Of a stretch of 32,893 nt of DNA, positions 1 to 7,648 are shown in pieces (the first letter of the stretch is position 1; every line of letters begins with the position of its first letter). Made by a program: the position numbers and the translations under genes. Location of the stretch: assembly GCF_002631205.1 (NCBI RefSeq), contig NZ_PDLO01000014.1:1-32893 (forward strand), written 5' to 3'. Source of the stretch: Neolewinella marina (GTDB taxonomy: Bacteria; Bacteroidota; Bacteroidia; Chitinophagales; Saprospiraceae). The notes beneath the pieces are model-generated. The model saw nothing but the letters and a program-made list of their open reading frames with translations. It made no database searches and was not told the DNA's origin.

Positions 1-380
1 TGGAGCCGCTCACCCCGCTTACCACTCACGGACTGAGGGCTTTCTTGCCCGATAAAAATCGAGCCTGGAGTCGCTCACCCCGCTTACCACTCACGGGCTG
101 AGGGCTTTCTTGCCCGATAAAAATCGCGCCTGGAGTCGCTCACCCCGCTTACCACTCACGGGCTGAGGGCTTTCTTGCCCGATAAAAATCGCGCCAGGAG
201 TCGCTCACCCCGCTTACCACTCACGGGCTGAGGGCTTTCTAGCCTAATAAAAATCGCGCCTGGAGTCGCTCATCCCGCTTACCACTCACGGGCTAAGGGC
301 TTTCTAGCCCGATAAAAATCGCGCCTGGAGTCGCTCATCCCGCTTACCACTCAAGGGTTGAGGGCTTTCTAGCCCGATCC
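1..380. repeat. 65-bp tandem array of inverted REP-like pairs
   Basis: About 5.8 head-to-tail copies of a 65-bp unit begin at 1, 66, 131, 196, 261 and 326; the window edge cuts the array on the left. Copies differ at only a few bases. Each unit holds a REP-like segment on the + strand (core gcgcctggagtcgctcaccc) and a second one on the - strand (the reverse complement reads gggcaagaaagccctcagcc), so each unit is an inverted REP pair, like a BIME. The array ends about 100 bp before the RAYT gene, which is the usual neighbourhood for its target repeats. Confidence 0.9.
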
Positions 381-443
381 AAAATAGTCATCAACTGAAG
401 TAGATAAATAAACTAAGCACGGAATATTTCAAACAAAATTTAG

Positions 444-451
444 TATAATTG
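444..451 (+). promoter_or_regulatory. Possible -7 box of the RAYT gene
   Basis: TATAATTG resembles the Bacteroidota -7 consensus TAnnTTTG (one mismatch in the fixed positions) and lies 32 bp before the RAYT start, in an AT-rich leader. No clear -33 element was identified. Confidence 0.35.
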
Positions 452-483
452 TTTAAAATGCAGCTTTCCAAACAGAATATGTC

Positions 484-1152
484 ATGCCTTCATCACTACC
501 TCATGACCCACTGACCAATGGAGCATACCACATAACCTACCGTTTGGCTGGGAGTCTACCGCGTTCAATTCTATTGGACCTAACCAACCGGAGACTAAGG
601 AACCTAAGCCAGTTGGAGGCAGAAGTTACCCACCTGCAGGAAGGCGACCGCGAAGAACTCCTACGGGTAGGTCAAAACAGAATAAACGAGAGACATGAAC
701 TTGCCATTGATGAAGCACTGGACGCTTTATCTTCCAGTACACCTTATCACCTGCAGCGGACAGACATCGCAGCGATAGTTTTAAACTCCTGGCAGTATTT
801 GGATAAATCCGGTCAGGTTAACGTCTGGGCAGTTTGCATAATGGGTAACCACGTCCATGTGATATTGTCAGCGGGAATAGAGCTCGACGAAGTTGACCTG
901 GGAGAAGTAATGGAAAGGCACAAAGGATTTACCGCTCGTATGGCTAACCGCCTATTAGGTTTAACCGGTTCACCCTTTTGGGAACCCGGATATTTTGATC
1001 GTCGTATTCGTTCGGGGAAATTCCAACGCGTGATGTGGTATGTGCTTAATAATCCTGTGAAGGCAAAGCTGGTCAATAAGTGGACCGAATGGCCGCATAC
1101 TTGGGTACATCCAGAATACGAACCAATGTTTACGGGTGTGATTCCAGCGTAG
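484..1152 (+). CDS. REP-associated tyrosine transposase (RAYT, Y1/HUH family)
   Basis: A 222-residue protein of the TnpA-REP branch of the IS200/IS605 Y1 transposases, single-strand endonucleases that act on REP hairpins. The N-terminus has the family pattern GAYHITYR; the HUH motif is NHVHVIL with histidines at about residues 123 and 125; the candidate nucleophile is Tyr186 in WYVLNNPVKA. Length is normal for RAYTs and the frame is intact. It is a single-copy gene without IS ends, flanked by REP-like repeats on both sides (1-380 and 1183-1318), which fits a domesticated RAYT acting on its own repeats. Base composition is clearly more AT-rich than the rest of the window, suggesting acquisition by transfer. 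The family call is firm; present activity is not known. Confidence 0.92.
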   Translation: MPSSLPHDPLTNGAYHITYRLAGSLPRSILLDLTNRRLRNLSQLEAEVTHLQEGDREELLRVGQNRINERHELAIDEALDALSSSTPYHLQRTDIAAIVLNSWQYLDKSGQVNVWAVCIMGNHVHVILSAGIELDEVDLGEVMERHKGFTARMANRLLGLTGSPFWEPGYFDRRIRSGKFQRVMWYVLNNPVKAKLVNKWTEWPHTWVHPEYEPMFTGVIPA

Positions 1153-1182
1153 TACAGACGAATGCAGATTCTATGATTTATT

Positions 1183-1318
1183 GATCGCGCCTGGAGGCGC
1201 TCAACCCGTTTACTCATCGGGTGGAGGTCCTCCAGGCCCGATCATTATCCACTTTTAAAACCATCGCGCCTGGAGGCGCTCAACCCGTTGGATCCATCAC
1301 GCCTGGAGGCGTCCAACT
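1183..1318. repeat. REP-like hairpins downstream of the RAYT gene
   Basis: Four REP-like units. Units on the + strand lie at 1184-1210 and 1263-1289 (core gcgcctggaggcgctcaacc), an inverted one at 1216-1242, and a degenerate one at 1296-1317. The core folds as GCGCC-TGGA-GGCGC followed by a conserved TCAACCCG tail. The first and inverted units form a BIME-like pair. The same tail and loop recur at 29.9-30.5 kb with a GGGCC/GGCCC stem. Confidence 0.85.
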
Positions 1319-1351
1319 CCCCCAATCCCCACCAAGCAGTAACTTTCTACC

Positions 1352-2260
1352 ATGCCATACCTAGCCCTTCTCCTGCTGCTGCTCACTACCGCCTGCCGCG
1401 CCCCCGTGGTGGCCCAGGCTTCGACGGAGCCCGTGCCCTTCATCCTCGACGCCGACACGGCCAATGAGATTGATGATCTCTACGCCATCGCCTACCTGTT
1501 CGCGGAGGAGGGGGTCGACTGGCGCGGCCTCACCTCCGCCCAGTGGTTCCACCATATGTCGGGCGACAGCACTGTGTACCAAAGCCAGCGGCTGAACGAG
1601 GAACTGCTGGCCGTGGCCGGTCGTATGGACCTGCCGCACCCGCGCGGTGCCGACACCATCATGGGACACCCCTGGGGCGGCTACGACCCCCGCGACAGTC
1701 CGGCCGCCCGCTTCATCATCGAACAGGCGCGGAGCGCGGGTGCCGGGAAACTCGTGGTGATGTGCATCGGCGCAAGCACCAACCTGGCCTCGGCCATCGC
1801 CCTGGCGCCGGACATCAAGGACAAGATCAGGGCCTACGTCCTCGGTTTCCAGTACGACACCGAAGGGGGCTTCTGGAACAAGGATGAGTTCAACATCCGC
1901 CGCGACCTCAACGCGGCCAACTACCTGCTGAACGCCGAGGGGCTGGAACTCCACATCATGTCCACCTCCACCGCCCGGCAGTACCAGTGGCAGCGCGACC
2001 CCACCTTCGAGCGGCTCGACCGCAGTGGCCCCATCGGCGCCTACCTGAAGGCCCGCTGGGAAACCTTCGCCCCCGGAGCCACCTCCTGGATCATGTGGGA
2101 CGTAGCCCTGCTGCAGGCCTTCCTCAAACCCGAACAGGCCACCGAGATCCAGGTGACCACGCCACCCGAAAATACCCGGCGGCAGGTGTGGCTCTACACC
2201 GACATCGACGAGGAGGCCATGGCCCGCGATTTCTGGCAACGACTGCTTTCCTACCCATGA
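1352..2260 (+). CDS. Nucleoside hydrolase-family lipoprotein
   Basis: A 302-residue member of the inosine/uridine-preferring nucleoside hydrolase family, which cleaves the N-glycosidic bond of ribonucleosides. The calcium-binding signature is near the N-terminus: DADTANEIDD, with Asp33, Asp35, Asp41 and Asp42. A signal sequence of about 14 hydrophobic residues ends in LTTAC, a plausible lipobox (Cys15), so it is probably an exported lipoprotein; many such Bacteroidota homologues lack a tested substrate. The stop overlaps the start of the acetyltransferase gene by ATGA, suggesting coupled translation. The family is clear from the motif; the natural substrate is unknown. Confidence 0.85.
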   Translation: MPYLALLLLLLTTACRAPVVAQASTEPVPFILDADTANEIDDLYAIAYLFAEEGVDWRGLTSAQWFHHMSGDSTVYQSQRLNEELLAVAGRMDLPHPRGADTIMGHPWGGYDPRDSPAARFIIEQARSAGAGKLVVMCIGASTNLASAIALAPDIKDKIRAYVLGFQYDTEGGFWNKDEFNIRRDLNAANYLLNAEGLELHIMSTSTARQYQWQRDPTFERLDRSGPIGAYLKARWETFAPGATSWIMWDVALLQAFLKPEQATEIQVTTPPENTRRQVWLYTDIDEEAMARDFWQRLLSYP

Positions 2261-2709
2261 AACTGCTGCGCACCACCCCCGACCACCCCGAGTACCGGCG
2301 GCTGATCCCGGCCCTTGACCGCGAACTGGCCATCACTGACGGGGAGGACCACGCCTTCTACGACCAGTTCAACAAGTCGGACGACATCCACCACGTAGTC
2401 CTCCTGCTCGAAGGCGACCGGGCCCTGGCCTGCGGTGCCCTCAAGGCCTTCCACGGGGCTACCGCCGAGGTGAAGCGGATGTACACTGCCAGTGAGGTCC
2501 GGGGCAGGGGACTGGCCGGCCGCATCCTGGAAGAGCTGGAGCGCTGGGCCGCCGAACTGGGCTACACCCGCCTCATCCTGGAAACCGGCATCCGGCAGAC
2601 GCCCGCTATCAGCCTGTACACCCGCCACGGCTACCAACGGATGGCGGAAAACTACGGGCCCTACGCGGGCATCACCGAAAGCGTTTGCATGGAAAAGGAG
2701 GTAGGGTAA
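2257..2709 (+). CDS. GNAT-family N-acetyltransferase
   Basis: A 150-residue GNAT acetyltransferase, transferring an acetyl group from acetyl-CoA to an amine. The acetyl-CoA loop is visible as VRGRGLAGRIL (about residues 78-88), followed by a helix and the strand YTRLILETG; the C-terminal half has the usual SLYTRHGYQR segment. The start was chosen at 2257 because it overlaps the upstream stop (ATGA) and places the beta1 region correctly; the reading frame is open further upstream but inside the hydrolase gene. No signal peptide, so cytoplasmic. The substrate cannot be told from sequence. Confidence 0.88.
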   Translation: MKLLRTTPDHPEYRRLIPALDRELAITDGEDHAFYDQFNKSDDIHHVVLLLEGDRALACGALKAFHGATAEVKRMYTASEVRGRGLAGRILEELERWAAELGYTRLILETGIRQTPAISLYTRHGYQRMAENYGPYAGITESVCMEKEVG

Positions 2710-2753
2710 TAGCCCTTGCCAATCCGCCGCGAGGCTTTCGCGACCTCCCACCT

Positions 2754-2761
2754 TATATTTG
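2754..2761 (+). promoter_or_regulatory. -7 promoter box of the ThuA fusion gene
   Basis: TATATTTG is a perfect match to the Bacteroidota -7 consensus TAnnTTTG, 17 bp before the chosen ATG at 2779. It supports that start over the earlier in-frame codons and implies a very short leader. No TGA-N6-TCA dyad lies at the position seen in the stress island. Confidence 0.6.
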
Positions 2762-2778
2762 GCCGCACATCACCGATC

Positions 2779-5700
2779 ATGTCCATGTCTTACCGTTTCT
2801 TCCCCTCCCTGGTCCTGCTGCTCATCGCCGTCGTCTGCCTGTTTCAGGCGTGCTCCGAGCAGCCCGAACCGGCCATTCTGGTCTTCAGCAAAACCGCGGG
2901 TTTCCGCCATGAGGCCATCGAGGCGGGGCAGGAAGCCATCCGGGAAATGGCCAAGGAAAAGGGCTTCCGGGCCGACTTCACCGAGGACGCCACGGCCTTT
3001 ACCGAGCAGAACCTCGGCGGCTACCACGCCGTGGTCTTCCTGAACACCACGGGCGACGTGCTCGATGCCCAACAGCAGGAGTCCTTCGAGCGCTACATCC
3101 AGGCGGGTGGCGGCTACGTGGGCGTCCACTCAGCCACCGACACCGAGTACGACTGGCCCTGGTACGGCCGTCTGGCGGGAGCCTACTTCCTGGACCACCC
3201 CAGCGAGCCCAGCAACGTACAGACCGGCCGCTTCACCGTCCTGGACACCAGCAGCTGGGCCACGGCCGGAATGCCCGCCGAATTCGAGTGGACGGACGAG
3301 TTCTACAGCTTCCGCAACCTCTCCGACGACGTCCACCACGTGCTGGCCGTCGATGAAACCACCTACCAGGGCGGCAAGAACCCCGACTTCCACCCCATGA
3401 GCTGGTACCACGAGTTCGACGGGGGTCGCGCCTTCTACACCGCCCTCGGCCACACCCCCGAGGCCTACGGCGAACCCCTGTTCCTGAACCACCTGGCCGC
3501 CGGCATCCACTACGCCATCGGCGGCGACAATCCCCAGGCGGTAGACTTCGCCCGCTCGCGGCCGGAAGAGAACCGCTTCACCAAGGTGGTCCTGGCCCAG
3601 AACCTCGACGAGCCCATGGAACTTACCCTCCTCGACGAGGACCGCGTCCTGTTCATCGAGCGGAAAGGCGCCATCAAGCTCTACCGCAACAGCACCGGTG
3701 AGCTGACCACCATCGCCAAGCTCCCGGTGAGCACCCTCTACACCAATAAAGAAGGAGAGACCTCAGTGGCCGAAGACGGACTGCTGGGCCTCAACAAGGA
3801 CCCCAACTTCGCCACCAACCAGCACATCTACCTCTACTACTCCGACCCGGACACCTCGGCCAACGTGCTGTCGCGCTTCACCATGGACGGCGACGAAATC
3901 CTGCTGGAATCCGAGAAGGTGATGATTACCGTGCCCGTACAGCGCGAGCAGTGCTGCCACACGGCGGGCTCCATCGCCTTCGACGCCAACGGCAACCTCT
4001 TCCTCTCCACCGGCGACAACACCAACCCCTTCGCCTCCGACGGCTACAGCCCCAGCGACGAGCGCCCCGGCCGCAGCCCCTGGGATGCCCAGAAGTCCTC
4101 GGCCAACACCAACGACCTGCGCGGCAAGATCCTCCGCATCACCCCCCAGCCCGACGGCAGCTACACGATTCCAGAAGGCAACCTCTTCCCCGAGGGTACC
4201 GAAGGCACCCGCCCGGAGATCTACACCATGGGTCACCGCAACCCCTTCCGCATCTTCATCGACCCCCACACCGGCTACCTCTACTGGGGCGACGTGGGCC
4301 CGGATGCTTCGGACCCCGACTCCACCCGCGGCCCCGCCGGCCACGACGAGGTAGGGCAGGCCCGCGAAGCCGGGAACTACGGCTGGCCGCACTTTGTTGG
4401 CAACAACAAGGCCTACCACCGCTACGATTTCGCGAACCAGACCTCGGGTGAGCCGTGGGACCCCGCCGCCCCCGTCAACTCTTCCCCCAACAACACCGGC
4501 CTCCAGCAGCTGCCGCCCGCCCGCGAGGCCTTCATCTGGTACCCCTACGGTGCCTCCCCGGAATTCCCGCTGGTCGGCAACGGTGGCCGCAATGCCATGG
4601 CCGGAGCCGTCTACTACCACGACGATTTCGCCGGCGCCGAGCGCGCCTTCCCCGCCTACTACGACGGCAAGTTGCTGGCCTATGACTGGATCCGCGGCTG
4701 GATCATGGCCGTAACCATGGACGAGAATGGCGACTATGTCTCCATGGAGCGCTTCTTGCCCAACACCACCTTCAACAACCCCATGGACATGGTCTTCGCC
4801 GACAACGGCGACCTGTATATGCTCGAGTACGGCTCGGGGTGGTTCTCCCAGAACCAGGACGCCCGCCTGATCCGCATTGAATACAACGGCGGCAACCGCC
4901 AGCCCCAGGCCATCGCCACCGCCGACAAGGCCGGTGGAACCCTGCCCCTGTCGGTCACCCTGCAGGCGGAGGAAGCCACTGACGCCGACAACGATCCCCT
5001 TACCTACCGCTGGACGGTGAAGAGCGACAAGGGCTACTCCGAAACCTTCGAAGGCCAGCAGGTGGAACTCACCCTGGATGAGGCCGGACTCTACCAGGCT
5101 ACCCTCACCGTCGACGACGGACAGGGCGGAACCACCACCTCAACGGTCGACATCGCCGCGGGCAACGCCGTACCGGAAGTACAACTCGCCCTCTCCGGAG
5201 CCAGCCGCAGCTTCTACACCCCCGGCACGCCCATCGGCTACGAGGTGAAGGTGAGCGACGCCGAGGACGGCAGCCTGGGCCAGGGCATCGACGCCAGCCA
5301 GGTAGTGCTGACGATGGACTACCTCGCCGAAGGCTACGACCAGGTTGAAATCGCCCGCGGCCACCGGGGCGCGGACGCGGGGGCCCTGGCCAGCCAGGGA
5401 GAAACCCTCATCAGCGAAAACGACTGCGTAAGCTGCCATGCCCTCGACAAGGAATCCATCGGCCCCACCTACCGCGCCATTGCCGCCCGCTACCAGGATG
5501 ACCCCGAGGCCCGGGAATACCTGAAGGGCAAGATCATCGCCGGGGGCAGCGGCGTGTGGGGTGAAAACGCCATGGCCGCCCACCCCGACCTGCCGGAATC
5601 CGACGTCTCGCGCATGGTGGACTACATCCTGAGCCTGAACAACGTCGCCGCCGCCGAGGACCGCCGCCCCCTGAAGGGAAGCTATACCCCGGAACTGCCC

Positions 5701-6249
5701 GAGGGTGACCCCGGCAAGGGCGTCTTGCTGCTGCGCGCGGCCTACAGCGACCGCGGTGCCCAGGGCCTGCCGTCCGTCTGGGCGGAAGACGTGGTGGTGC
5801 TGCGCAACGCCAACGTCGGCGTCCACGACTACGACGACAGCAAGGACATGCGGCCCGTTACCCACAACGACATGAAGATCAACCTCGCCGACGGATCAGG
5901 GGCCTACCTGATGCTTCGCGATATCGACCTGAGCGGGGTGCAGTCGCTTACCGTAGCGGCCCTGGCCCCCAAGCCCCAGGTCAACAGCGTGGGCGGCAAG
6001 GTGGAACTCCGCATCGACAGCCCCACGGGACCCCTCCTGGGCACCTCCGCAATGCTGAAGCCCACGGAAGAGATGTCCATGCAACCCAGTATGCTCACCG
6101 TCCCCGTCAGCCTTCCGTCCGGCGCGGCGAAGCAGCCCCACGACCTCTACCTGGTTTTCGTGAACGAAGATAGCCCCGAGGGTACCCTCATGGTAGTAGT
6201 GGGTACCGAGTTCCAGCTGGCCACGGGGAAAGCCGTGCCGAGCCGCTAG
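2779..6249 (+). CDS. ThuA / sorbosone dehydrogenase / PKD / cytochrome c fusion lipoprotein
   Basis: A 1156-residue exported multidomain protein. A hydrophobic leader ends in a lipobox (LFQAC). Domains in order: ThuA-like fold (about 25-260, beginning ILVFSKTAGFRH); a PQQ-type glucose/sorbosone dehydrogenase beta-propeller (about 265-695); a PKD domain (about 700-790, ending in the TLTVDDGQGG pattern); a second short Ig-like stretch; a monohaem cytochrome c (CVSCH with Cys883, Cys886, His887 and a likely axial Met932); and a C-terminal beta domain resembling a CBM6-type module (about 965-1156). The order suggests carbohydrate or polyol oxidation with electrons passed to the attached haem, at the outer surface or periplasm (inference). 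This arrangement is common in Bacteroidota. The start at 2779 sits just behind a perfect -7 box. Confidence 0.9.
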   Translation: MSMSYRFFPSLVLLLIAVVCLFQACSEQPEPAILVFSKTAGFRHEAIEAGQEAIREMAKEKGFRADFTEDATAFTEQNLGGYHAVVFLNTTGDVLDAQQQESFERYIQAGGGYVGVHSATDTEYDWPWYGRLAGAYFLDHPSEPSNVQTGRFTVLDTSSWATAGMPAEFEWTDEFYSFRNLSDDVHHVLAVDETTYQGGKNPDFHPMSWYHEFDGGRAFYTALGHTPEAYGEPLFLNHLAAGIHYAIGGDNPQAVDFARSRPEENRFTKVVLAQNLDEPMELTLLDEDRVLFIERKGAIKLYRNSTGELTTIAKLPVSTLYTNKEGETSVAEDGLLGLNKDPNFATNQHIYLYYSDPDTSANVLSRFTMDGDEILLESEKVMITVPVQREQCCHTAGSIAFDANGNLFLSTGDNTNPFASDGYSPSDERPGRSPWDAQKSSANTNDLRGKILRITPQPDGSYTIPEGNLFPEGTEGTRPEIYTMGHRNPFRIFIDPHTGYLYWGDVGPDASDPDSTRGPAGHDEVGQAREAGNYGWPHFVGNNKAYHRYDFANQTSGEPWDPAAPVNSSPNNTGLQQLPPAREAFIWYPYGASPEFPLVGNGGRNAMAGAVYYHDDFAGAERAFPAYYDGKLLAYDWIRGWIMAVTMDENGDYVSMERFLPNTTFNNPMDMVFADNGDLYMLEYGSGWFSQNQDARLIRIEYNGGNRQPQAIATADKAGGTLPLSVTLQAEEATDADNDPLTYRWTVKSDKGYSETFEGQQVELTLDEAGLYQATLTVDDGQGGTTTSTVDIAAGNAVPEVQLALSGASRSFYTPGTPIGYEVKVSDAEDGSLGQGIDASQVVLTMDYLAEGYDQVEIARGHRGADAGALASQGETLISENDCVSCHALDKESIGPTYRAIAARYQDDPEAREYLKGKIIAGGSGVWGENAMAAHPDLPESDVSRMVDYILSLNNVAAAEDRRPLKGSYTPELPEGDPGKGVLLLRAAYSDRGAQGLPSVWAEDVVVLRNANVGVHDYDDSKDMRPVTHNDMKINLADGSGAYLMLRDIDLSGVQSLTVAALAPKPQVNSVGGKVELRIDSPTGPLLGTSAMLKPTEEMSMQPSMLTVPVSLPSGAAKQPHDLYLVFVNEDSPEGTLMVVVGTEFQLATGKAVPSR

Positions 6250-6250
6250 A

Positions 6251-6266
6251 TGTTCCACGTGGAAAC
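6251..6266. other. parS-like palindrome in a convergent gap
   Basis: TGTTCCACGTGGAAAC contains the perfect 12-bp palindrome TTCCACGTGGAA and differs by one base from one parS variant reported in pseudomonads (from memory) and at three from the TGTTNCACGTGAAACA form. It occupies the 29-bp gap between two convergent genes. It could instead be a chance palindrome; no parAB or origin genes are in the window. Confidence 0.4.
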
Positions 6267-6278
6267 GCGCCGGGGTGG

Positions 6279-7373
6279 CTATTCGTCGCCCCGGAAGTGA
6301 AAGCCCAGTCCCCGCGCCAGTTCTTCGGGCAGGTCGGGGAGGGCCGAGCGTGGAATAAGCAGGGAGGAGATGTTGTGCAGGTCGCGGAAGATCTTGTGCT
6401 GCTCGGCCGTGCGGGCCAGGTAGTCGTGGCCCGAGGAGCCCCCCGTGCCGATCTTGTTGCCGATCATCCGCATCACCATCTGGGCGTGGCGGTAGCGCCA
6501 GGTGGTAAGGCCCTCGTCGATGACCATCAGTTCCGTGAGGAGCTGGAAGGGGATATTGAGGATCGGCTGGTCGCGGTAGAGGTTGATCAGCAGGGCGGCG
6601 ATGGTGGCGTCGTAGCTCAGGCGGGCCTCACCGGCGGCCACCATCCGCTCGTGCTCCTCCCGGTCGAGGACGTGGCGGAAGTAGGTCGTGGTATCCCCCA
6701 GGACGCGCAGCCGCATCTCCTTCATCTTGGGACTCAGCTCGCTGTCGCGGATGTGCTGCTGGTCGCGGGCGATCATGCGCTCCACGGCTTCCTTGTAGGC
6801 GCTCAGGAAGTCAAATCCCCGGAACCGCAGGAAGGGGGTACGCTCCAGCCACCGCGCCACCAGGTCGAAAAGGCTGCCGCCCCGCTCAATGTCCGTAAGG
6901 CGGGCCTTCTGTTCCTCGGAGAAGACGATCTTGTACGACTTGCCGTGGTAGGTGAGCCGGTCCTCCTCCCGTAAGCCGAGGGTGGTTTCGATCATGCGAA
7001 ATTGCCAGCTTTGAAAGCCCGAGGCGGGGAAGAGGTAGTCGCGGAAATCCAGGAAGTCCAGCGGCGTCATCGTCTCCATCACCTTCACCTGCTCGATCAG
7101 CAGGTCGATGATCGAATTGACGCGCCGCAGCCGCAGCAGCACGGTGTGCATATTGTCTTCCCTCACCCTTTCCTCCCGGAACAGGAGAATGACGGAGTCG
7201 AGCTCAGTCAGGATCTGCTTGAACCACAACTCGCACACCTGGTGCATGATGATGAAGAGCGTCTCGTCGTGGGCCGCCTCCCCCAGGGCCTTGCTGCGCT
7301 CCTTCTGCAGAGAGAGCAGGGCGTCCAGCTCCAGGTAGTTGTGGTAGTGGATGGTGGAGTATTTCTCGGACAT
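6279..7373 (-). CDS. kynA: Tryptophan 2,3-dioxygenase
   Basis: A 364-residue haem dioxygenase opening the indole ring of L-tryptophan to N-formylkynurenine, the first step of the kynurenine pathway. Visible signatures: HDETLFIIMHQVCELWFKQ with the active-site His44, and RHAQMVMRMIGNKIGTGGSS with the proximal haem ligand at about His296 and the glycine-rich substrate loop. The protein is longer than the roughly 300-residue proteobacterial enzymes. No signal peptide; cytoplasmic. No other kynurenine pathway gene is nearby, so it is probably transcribed alone. Its 3' end faces the ThuA fusion gene, and a CCGGGG/CCCCGG inverted pair around its stop may help termination. Confidence 0.95.
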   Translation of the reverse strand: MSEKYSTIHYHNYLELDALLSLQKERSKALGEAAHDETLFIIMHQVCELWFKQILTELDSVILLFREERVREDNMHTVLLRLRRVNSIIDLLIEQVKVMETMTPLDFLDFRDYLFPASGFQSWQFRMIETTLGLREEDRLTYHGKSYKIVFSEEQKARLTDIERGGSLFDLVARWLERTPFLRFRGFDFLSAYKEAVERMIARDQQHIRDSELSPKMKEMRLRVLGDTTTYFRHVLDREEHERMVAAGEARLSYDATIAALLINLYRDQPILNIPFQLLTELMVIDEGLTTWRYRHAQMVMRMIGNKIGTGGSSGHDYLARTAEQHKIFRDLHNISSLLIPRSALPDLPEELARGLGFHFRGDE

Positions 7374-7436
7374 GGGAAGGGTATTTTGCCGCTCACAAGG
7401 TACCGTCTAGAAAGGAGCTGAAGGCCACCGGCTAAC

Positions 7437-7635
7437 ACCTCAGCGCCTTCAGCGAACTGAGTGGTGAAAAATAGGGGGTACCGCAGATGGCCGCGGATTG
7501 GCTTTCGCGGATGTACGCGGATGGTTCGGCTGTACCCGGTCTGTCAGTTCGGTTTCAGCGCCTGGCTACTAAACCGAGAACGGGGCTGAGGATCAGCCTC
7601 TCCGTGTCCTCAGCGAACTCCGTGGTAATAAAACC
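7437..7635. repeat. Intergenic short-period repeats
   Basis: The gap between two minus-strand genes (7374-7648) holds two related segments, 7437-7473 and 7597-7635, sharing ctcagcgaact..gtggt cores, and between them four GCRGAT words at 7483, 7493, 7507 and 7517 (spacing 10, 14, 10 bp). No ORF or RNA gene was recognised here. Confidence 0.55.
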
Positions 7636-7648
7636 AACGCCAGCCCGC

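Noticed and set aside
1..380. CRISPR array
   Set aside because: The 65-bp unit is repeated throughout with no variable spacers, and no cas gene is present; the units are inverted REP-like pairs beside a RAYT gene.
1361..2239. Long antisense open frame opposite the nucleoside hydrolase
   Set aside because: Composition is Gly/Val/Asp-rich as expected for the reverse of a GC-rich gene, with no family resemblance. The same holds for other long antisense frames, e.g. 3763-4620, 7958-9196, 12304-13194, 14224-15345, 18467-20104 and 20822-21862.
2728..2742. Terminator hairpin CGCGA/TCGCG after the acetyltransferase gene
   Set aside because: The stem has only five pairs and no following T run; termination here cannot be supported.
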